Positions 14,317-19,385 of a stretch of 19,385 bases of DNA are shown here, one piece after another. The first letter of the stretch is position 1. Each line of letters starts with the position of its first letter. Where the stretch lies: positions 1 to 19,385 of the forward strand of contig CANQZT010000004.1 in the NCBI GenBank assembly GCA_947628335.1, written 5' to 3'. The position numbers and the translations under genes are program-made. Below the pieces are notes generated by a model, which saw only the letters and a program-made list of their open reading frames with translations, did no database searches and had not been told where the DNA came from. The stretch comes from an uncultured Clostridia bacterium (GTDB lineage: Bacteria > Bacillota_A > Clostridia > TANB77 > CAG-508).

Positions 14317-15546
14317 TTACGAATAAAAAAATTCTTTTATTCGTTCCATTATTGTCGTAAATATATTTGTATCTGATTTTGTATCTATTCTACTTGATAC
14401 TGTTTTTGCAAAAGGCCTTGCTGCAATATATCTTACTAACGAATATGCTGAACGATATGCTGGTTTTACTGTACTAATCAACCTTCCTGTAGATATTTTA
14501 ACTGGTATATTTAATATAATTTTTCCAGCTACATCACTTTTATTAATATTTGTAATGCCTTGACCTGTTAATATTACATTATTAATTCTAGGTTTTATTC
14601 CTTGATTAGTAATATCTTTATTTACTAAAGAGAAGATTTCTTCAATTCTTGCTTCAATAATTTCAATTAATTCTGAACTTTTTATAATCTTGTTTTTTGA
14701 ATCTCCTTTGCAAGTATTTAAAATAATATCATTATCATTATCTATAAAAGACTTTAATGCAAGTCCATATTGCCTCTTTAATTTATTTGCCTCTTCTTCA
14801 GAAATATCTAAGACAACAGCAATATCTCTTGTTATATTGTTTCCACCTAAAGGTATTGTATTAGTATAAATAAAAGATTCTCCTTCAAATACACCAATAT
14901 CAGTATTACCTGCTCCAATATCTAATAACATAATATTATCATGTAATTCATTTACATCTAATATTAAATTTCTTTCAGCAAGAGTGTTTGGTACCATTCC
15001 ATCAACTTCAAGACCTGCTTTTCTAAATATTCCAGCAAGTTGTCTTGTATATTCTTTATCTGCAAGAATAATTTGTGCATCTAATGTAAACTCAGAACTT
15101 AGACTTCCAACAGGATCATCTGTAACTTTACCATCTTTTAGCACAAATTTATTCGGAACTATATCTATTATTGTTTTTCCTTCTGGAACTTCTATATCCC
15201 TTACCTGCATAATAGCTTGTCCCACATCTCTTACAGAGATTCCAGAATATTTGTCTTTTAATTCTTTTGTAATTCTATTTTGTACAATTGTTGCATATTT
15301 ACCAGGAATAGTAACATATGCAGAATTTATTTTCAAATTGGCTTCGTCCTCAGCATTTTTAATTGTTTTTTCGATTGCTTGTACAATTTCTTCCTCGTTA
15401 ATTATTTTTCCTTTTTTGATACCTTCACATTTACTGCTAGTTGAACATATAATTTCAATTTGATTAAAATTATTAACTTCCCCTACAACAGCTGATACTT
15501 TAGATGTTCCAATATCAATTCCAACAATTATATCACCTATTGCCAA
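14317..15546 (-). CDS. ftsA: Cell division protein FtsA
   Basis: An actin-like ATPase that ties FtsZ to the membrane and recruits later division proteins. The actin-fold phosphate loops are visible: GIDIGTSKVSAVVGE at the N-terminus, the FtsA-specific SHS2 insert (residues about 80-160), then LLDIGAGNTDIGVFE and the adenosine motif ILTGQGITNI. The C-terminus ends in an amphipathic helix (FTTIMERIKEFFYS) for membrane binding. The start is TTG 15546, supported by GGAGG eight bases before it and by the family N-terminus. At 409 residues it is a normal size. It has its own sigma-A promoter at 15587-15615, in addition to possible read-through from upstream, and is followed by ftsZ. Confidence 0.96.
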   Translation of the reverse strand: MAIGDIIVGIDIGTSKVSAVVGEVNNFNQIEIICSTSSKCEGIKKGKIINEEEIVQAIEKTIKNAEDEANLKINSAYVTIPGKYATIVQNRITKELKDKYSGISVRDVGQAIMQVRDIEVPEGKTIIDIVPNKFVLKDGKVTDDPVGSLSSEFTLDAQIILADKEYTRQLAGIFRKAGLEVDGMVPNTLAERNLILDVNELHDNIMLLDIGAGNTDIGVFEGESFIYTNTIPLGGNNITRDIAVVLDISEEEANKLKRQYGLALKSFIDNDNDIILNTCKGDSKNKIIKSSELIEIIEARIEEIFSLVNKDITNQGIKPRINNVILTGQGITNINKSDVAGKIILNIPVKISTGRLISTVKPAYRSAYSLVRYIAARPFAKTVSSRIDTKSDTNIFTTIMERIKEFFYS

Positions 15547-15586
15547 AGTTTATTCCTCCATTTTCAATGTATTATTTTCATAGGTA

Positions 15587-15615
15587 AGAATATTATATTT
15601 TATAAAAAAAGTCAA
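15587..15615 (-). promoter_or_regulatory. Promoter for ftsA-ftsZ
   Basis: On the minus strand TTGACT (15615-15610), a 17-bp spacer and TATTCT (15592-15587), in the 130-bp gap between sbp and ftsA. Confidence 0.6.
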
Positions 15616-15676
15616 TAGTTTTTTGTAATATTTTCGTAATATTTTTGTTTCCTTTTTGTAATAAATATTTCACCCA

Positions 15677-16051
15677 TTATGCCTGTTTTTTCTCACGATA
15701 ATTTTTAATTTTTTCTGTCCATTTATCAACATAGTATCTACGAATAAGTGCAAGGTTAAGAAACATTCTTCCAACAAATACTACTATTGCTGCAAGATAT
15801 ATATCTACATTTAACTTATTTCCTAAATATGTAAGTAAAATAGATAAAATAGCATTTCCAAAGAAACCTGTTACAAAAATTTTTAAATCAAAATTTCCCT
15901 TCAAAACAGATACAATTCCACCAAAAACAGAATCTAATGCTGCAACAATTGAAATTGCTAAATATCCTGAAAGGCTATATGGAATAATTGGCGCATTCAT
16001 TCCTGCAATCATTCCTACAATACATCCTATTAATATAGCTATAAAAATCAT
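15677..16051 (-). CDS. sbp: Small basic protein (Sbp, DUF1290 family)
   Basis: An integral membrane protein of the small basic protein family, a regular member of Gram-positive division clusters, of unknown molecular role. The family start IAILIGCIVGMIAGMNAP is followed by a second span with LAISIVAALDSVFGGIVS, a third with GFFGNAILSILLTYLGNKL, and a basic C-terminus (RRYYVDKWTEKIKNYREKK). At 124 residues it is slightly longer than the roughly 110-120 common in the family. AAAGGAGG precedes ATG 16051 and lies within the end of the upstream DUF881 gene, so the two are tightly coupled. It sits between the DUF881 pair and ftsA, the usual place. Confidence 0.9.
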   Translation of the reverse strand: MIFIAILIGCIVGMIAGMNAPIIPYSLSGYLAISIVAALDSVFGGIVSVLKGNFDLKIFVTGFFGNAILSILLTYLGNKLNVDIYLAAIVVFVGRMFLNLALIRRYYVDKWTEKIKNYREKKQA

Positions 16052-16052
16052 A

Positions 16053-16766
16053 TTAATTTTCCTCCTTTATAGTTGCATATTCTAAATTAATTTCTCCATC
16101 ATATTTTCCAATTTTTATATTATTTTGTTTTTGTAATGTAGCATTTCCTGAATATTGATCTATGAAACCAACATTTTTAGTTGTTAATGCACTTTCTAAA
16201 TATTTTTGATCTCCTATTACTTTTACTGTATATGGTGCTACTATTCTTTTTTTATTTATTAACATAAAGTGCATTCCATCCTCCATATTTATATCTACTA
16301 TATCACTCATATTTATAATTCTTTGATCATTTATACTAATTGCTTCTGCACCAGCAAGATTTAATTCATATACTAATGACATTAAATCATCTGCAGAAAT
16401 ATACTCATCATTATTATCTGTTAATGTAACTACAACCCCTTGCCCTTCTACATCTGTTATTCCTGCTATAGTTTGTGCTTGTAGTAATTCTTTATCTAAT
16501 ATTTCTGATGCTTCTTGATTACTTTTTCTTTTTTCTTTATATTCTTTTAATTTTTCTGTACTTTCTTTTAATTTTTCATTTATTTCTTCATACGATGTTC
16601 TCCATGTAGAAACTTTTTCTCTTAAATCTGCTTCTGTTAAAGATTCAATTTCTGTAATATTGGTTTGCTCTATTGTCTTAAACTGCAGAAACATAACATA
16701 TGTTAATACAAAACATACAATACCAATAGTTATAATTATAATACGTTTTCCTTTTTTCAATTTCAT
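16053..16766 (-). CDS. DUF881 family membrane-anchored protein (second copy)
   Basis: One of two tandem DUF881 proteins. A Lys-rich start is followed by a single membrane anchor (about residues 8-27), an extracytoplasmic coiled coil with LREKVSTWRTSYEEINEKL, and the DUF881 domain: IAGITDVEGQGVVVTLTDN, then NLAGAEAISINDQRIINMS and VAPYTVKVIGD. From memory the family is related to YlxW/YlxX, found in division operons; its function is unknown. ATG 16766 is chosen over GTG 16769, which abuts the TAG of the previous gene. Its stop lies a base from the sbp start, so the whole set is read as one message. It is clearly a paralogue of the neighbouring DUF881 gene. Confidence 0.88.
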   Translation of the reverse strand: MKLKKGKRIIIITIGIVCFVLTYVMFLQFKTIEQTNITEIESLTEADLREKVSTWRTSYEEINEKLKESTEKLKEYKEKRKSNQEASEILDKELLQAQTIAGITDVEGQGVVVTLTDNNDEYISADDLMSLVYELNLAGAEAISINDQRIINMSDIVDINMEDGMHFMLINKKRIVAPYTVKVIGDQKYLESALTTKNVGFIDQYSGNATLQKQNNIKIGKYDGEINLEYATIKEEN

Positions 16767-16769
16767 CAC

Positions 16770-17477
16770 CTAATCTACATTCTTAATATATTTATCGGTT
16801 AATACACCTTTATATTTTTCTACTGTAATTTCATCACTTTTTTCTACTTTTACTCCCAAACCATCTTTCTTTAACTCATCTAGCCATGAACCAGGTCTTA
16901 ATAAATTGTTATTAAGTGTATTTTTATCTCCTATTACTTTAATTACAAATGGACTACCTACTGCTTCATTATTTACTTGAATTAGTGCACCTACACAATT
17001 TATAGTTGTCGATGGTACAATCCTTTGACCATTAATACTAATAGCCTCTGCATTCGTATTTTTTATTTCATTAACTAGCTTTTTTAAATCCCAATCATGT
17101 ATTAAATCATTTGCAGTCCCCATTAATGATGAATTATTATCTTGCACTGTAATGATTACCCCTTCTCCTACTATTTCTGTTAAACCTAAATAAGCATTTA
17201 ATTTTTTTAATTCTTCTTTCTTTCCTTCAGATTCTGAATCATTTGATACACTAACTTGTCTTTCTTTTTCCAATTCTTTTTCTACATTTTGTAAATCTTG
17301 ATATGCTTTATCATATTTTTCTTTCCATTTTAAAACTTGATCTCTTAAGCCATTTTCCCTTGTATTTTGTCCAACAGTTGAAGTAGCTTCATTCATCGTA
17401 TTTAATTGAAGCATTATCCCAAATGTTAATATAAAACACATAAACCCTAATGTAATTGCTATTTGCTTTTTTTTCAT
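16770..17477 (-). CDS. DUF881 family membrane-anchored protein (first copy)
   Basis: The partner of the following DUF881 gene, with the same plan: a membrane anchor at about residues 6-26 (ITLGFMCFILTFGIMLQL), a coiled coil (LRDQVLKWKEKYDKAYQDL, then ELEKERQ), and an extracytoplasmic DUF881 domain (GLTEIVGEGVIITVQDN; NTNAEAISINGQRIVP; FVIKVIGDKN). Both copies keep the motif AEAISIN(G/D)QRI. At 235 residues it is typical. It starts 17 bp after ftsQ, with AGGAGG before the ATG at 17477. A tandem duplication followed by divergence is the likely origin; such pairs are common in Clostridia. A role at the division site is inferred from context only. Confidence 0.88.
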   Translation of the reverse strand: MKKKQIAITLGFMCFILTFGIMLQLNTMNEATSTVGQNTRENGLRDQVLKWKEKYDKAYQDLQNVEKELEKERQVSVSNDSESEGKKEELKKLNAYLGLTEIVGEGVIITVQDNNSSLMGTANDLIHDWDLKKLVNEIKNTNAEAISINGQRIVPSTTINCVGALIQVNNEAVGSPFVIKVIGDKNTLNNNLLRPGSWLDELKKDGLGVKVEKSDEITVEKYKGVLTDKYIKNVD

Positions 17478-17493
17478 TTATACTATTACCTCC

Positions 17494-18423
17494 TTATTCT
17501 TTAATCCTAAAATAAGCATTTTCTTTATTTAAATCACCATTTACAAATACTTCTCCCTCTATTTCCTTTTCCCCTTCTAGAATTGCCTTTAAATACAAAA
17601 TTCTATTACTTAAGTTAGATGCATCTCCTAGATAAACTGTTTTCTTTCCTTCTTCCATAATAAGTACATAATTTTGTTTATCTTGAATATTTATGCTTAC
17701 TATCAAATTTCCAATTCCATTTCCATTTGCTACTTCAACAATTTTTAATACTGTTTCCAATTTTTTCAAGTCTTCATCACATAACCTATTTCCTGTCTTT
17801 ATATCATTCTCATCAGTAGAATATCCTTTTATAATTGGTACATTTAAGGGATTATTAGATATTTCTAATATATAGCCTTGATTATTTATGTATGCATAAC
17901 TACCAGCATACTCCAACATATATGTAGCTTTTCTTTCTTTTATATTTATTAAAATTTTACTTGGTAACACTCTTTTGATTGTTGCTGATTCAATATATGC
18001 ATTTTCCTTTATACTCTTTTGTATTTTTTTACTGCCTGTCTTATATATATTTTCTCCTAATTGAATTTGTGACAGACTAATAATAGTATTGGTATTTATT
18101 TGCTCATTTCCTATTACTTCTATTTCTGAAATGTTAAATATTGGGGACATCATAAAAAAAATAATTGATGCCATCAATGCAATTAATAATATTGTCCATT
18201 TAATAATGAACTTTATTCTTCCTTGTTTTCTATTTTTACTGTTCTTATTAACTTTTTTTACTTTATTATTCTTCTTATTATTCTTTTTCTTCTTTGTTTG
18301 CTTTTTAGGCTGTTTTTCTATACGAGTTACACCAATAACAATCTCATCATCAAATGAAAATTTATCCTTGTTCTCTTGGGCAGATATAGCATCTGCCCTT
18401 TTTTTAGCTTTAGCTTTTTTCAT
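17494..18423 (-). CDS. ftsQ: Cell division protein FtsQ/DivIB
   Basis: A bitopic divisome protein that bridges FtsL/FtsB (DivIC) and regulates septal wall synthesis. It has a long, Lys/Asn-rich cytosolic N-terminus (about 70 residues, for example KKQTKKKKNNKKNNK), one membrane span (about residues 73-95), then the POTRA domain starting SPIFNISEIEVIGNEQI and continuing ENIYKTGSKKIQKSIKENA with RVLPSKILINIKERKATY. The C-terminal beta domain extends to residue 309. The start is ATG 18423, four bases after the murA stop; its GAGGG is very close to the start, so translation is probably coupled to murA. No frame problem is seen. The name FtsQ or DivIB is a matter of convention. Confidence 0.9.
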   Translation of the reverse strand: MKKAKAKKRADAISAQENKDKFSFDDEIVIGVTRIEKQPKKQTKKKKNNKKNNKVKKVNKNSKNRKQGRIKFIIKWTILLIALMASIIFFMMSPIFNISEIEVIGNEQINTNTIISLSQIQLGENIYKTGSKKIQKSIKENAYIESATIKRVLPSKILINIKERKATYMLEYAGSYAYINNQGYILEISNNPLNVPIIKGYSTDENDIKTGNRLCDEDLKKLETVLKIVEVANGNGIGNLIVSINIQDKQNYVLIMEEGKKTVYLGDASNLSNRILYLKAILEGEKEIEGEVFVNGDLNKENAYFRIKE

Positions 18424-18427
18424 ACCC

Positions 18428-19369
18428 TCACACTTCTTTCGTAATTTTAGCTCCTAATTTATTTAACTTTTTATCTAAATCCTCATAACCACGTAATATG
18501 TACTCAATATTTTCTACTTTGGTTTTACCTTTACTAACTAAACCTGCAATTACTAAAGCTGCACCTCCACGCAAGTCTGTCGCCTTTACATTTACTCCGT
18601 TTAATTTTCTTACACCTTTAATAACTGCTGTTCTTCCTTCAATGGTACATTTTGCTCCCATTCTTACTAGTTCACTTGCATATTTATATCTGTTTTCGAA
18701 TATATTTTCTACAATAACAGATGTTCCTTTCGCAATTGTAAGCATACTTGCAAAAATGGCTTGCATATCTGTTGGAAAACCTGGATATGGCATTGTTTTT
18801 ATATCTACTGCCTTTAATTTTTTTGGAGCTTGTAACACAATTTCTTCTTTCCTTATTTCTACTTTGCAACCACACTCTTCTAATTTTTCAATTACTGGAA
18901 CTAAATGTTCTGGTGTAACATTTTTTAATACAATATTTCCACCTGTAATTGCTCCTGCACAAAGTAAAGTTCCTGCTTCAATTCTATCTGGCATTACTTT
19001 ATATCCTGAATCTCTTAAGTTAGATACACCATTTATAATAATTTCGTTAGTTCCTGCTCCACTAATTTTAGCACCTAATTTATTTAGGAAATTTTGCAAA
19101 TCTATAATCTCAGGCTCCATTGCAGAATTTGAAATTATTGTTTTACCTTTTGCTAAAACAGATGCTAAAATAGCATTTTCCGTTGCTCCAACACTTGGAA
19201 AATCTAGGTGAATTTTTCCCGCTTCTATTGTATCACATTTACATTGTATATATCCAGTATTTTGACTAATATTTATACCTAAATTTTCAAAAACTTTTAA
19301 ATGTAAATCAATAGGTCTAGTTCCAATATCACATCCTCCTGTTTGTGATAGTTTGTGGGTACATAAATT
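18428..19369 (-). CDS. murA: UDP-N-acetylglucosamine 1-carboxyvinyltransferase MurA, 5' end missing
   Basis: Transfers enolpyruvate from PEP to UDP-GlcNAc, the first step of muramic acid synthesis. The visible part begins within TGGCDIGTRPIDLHLK. The Cys (codon 19333-19331) is the catalytic residue that fosfomycin modifies. Downstream are LDFPSVGATENAILASVLA, then AMEPEIIDLQNFLNKLGAK, PGFPTDMQAIFASML and the C-terminal RGGAALVIAGL and YEDLDKKLNKLGAKI. The first ~110 residues of the enzyme are absent: in frame there is a TAA at 19372-19370 and a TAG at 19384-19382, and I cannot find the expected preceding residues in any frame. The 5' end is therefore either beyond a damaged contig edge or truly truncated. 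An internal ATG at 19120 would omit the active site. Three CGG triplets are all out of frame. Confidence 0.88.
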   Translation of the reverse strand, partial: NLCTHKLSQTGGCDIGTRPIDLHLKVFENLGINISQNTGYIQCKCDTIEAGKIHLDFPSVGATENAILASVLAKGKTIISNSAMEPEIIDLQNFLNKLGAKISGAGTNEIIINGVSNLRDSGYKVMPDRIEAGTLLCAGAITGGNIVLKNVTPEHLVPVIEKLEECGCKVEIRKEEIVLQAPKKLKAVDIKTMPYPGFPTDMQAIFASMLTIAKGTSVIVENIFENRYKYASELVRMGAKCTIEGRTAVIKGVRKLNGVNVKATDLRGGAALVIAGLVSKGKTKVENIEYILRGYEDLDKKLNKLGAKITKEV

Positions 19370-19385
19370 TTAAATGAAATGCTAG

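Noticed and set aside
14984..15463. A 159-residue plus-strand frame opposite ftsA
   Set aside because: It is an antisense shadow of ftsA, with no ribosome binding site and no family resemblance. The same holds for the long plus-strand frame opposite murA (18498-19211) and others opposite ftsZ, ftsQ and sigE.

Overview
The window is AT-rich DNA from an endospore-forming Firmicute, most likely a member of the class Clostridia. It carries sigE, sigG, spoIIGA, bofA and a yaaL-like gene, a Gram-positive division cluster (murA, ftsQ, two DUF881 genes, sbp, ftsA, ftsZ) and a glmS ribozyme. TAA, TAG and TGA all act as stops. AGA, CGT, CGA and CGC are used for arginine. The window begins inside a tRNA-Met and its murA loses its reading frame in the last ~20 bases, so both ends look like contig or fragment edges.

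Layout. 1-960: end of a tRNA-Met, a small basic protein gene and, divergent from it, a coiled-coil protein gene with 42-bp repeats. 993-2540: an AlkD-like DNA repair gene (-) and a VTT-domain membrane protein gene (+), each interrupted by one +1 frameshift. 2558-7301 (-): ribonuclease J, a 56-residue protein, gltX, a DUF951 gene and a PAP2 phosphatase. 7305-7944: the ribonuclease J leader with a strong promoter and a terminator hairpin, back to back with the glmS promoter and the self-cleaving glmS ribozyme. 7945-9783: glmS. 9834-13012 (-): spoIIGA, sigE, sigG, yaaL and bofA. 13155-19369 (-): murA, ftsQ, DUF881, DUF881, sbp, ftsA, ftsZ.

Functionally the right half joins cell wall and division to sporulation. 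MurA makes wall precursor, FtsQ/FtsA/FtsZ build the septum, and the spoIIG promoter (a Spo0A box overlapping the -35, with a 21-bp spacer) would switch on SpoIIGA and pro-sigma-E. SpoIIGA activates sigma-E in the mother cell, sigma-G acts in the forespore, and BofA holds back pro-sigma-K processing.

The most striking observation concerns the codon CGG. Three genes (alkD-like, VTT, spoIIGA) are broken by +1 frameshifts, four in all. At each junction there is an in-frame CGG, and reading CGGN as one unit, or skipping its C and reading GGN as glycine, restores the frame. These are the only in-frame CGG triplets I find in any coding region of the window; twelve further CGGs in intact genes are all out of frame. 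Where I can recall the protein families, glycine or a small residue is expected at three of the four places. This suggests that CGG is not read as a normal arginine codon here and that CGGN is decoded as a four-base glycine codon, or is a programmed +1 shift site. A systematic sequencing or assembly artefact has to be excluded first.
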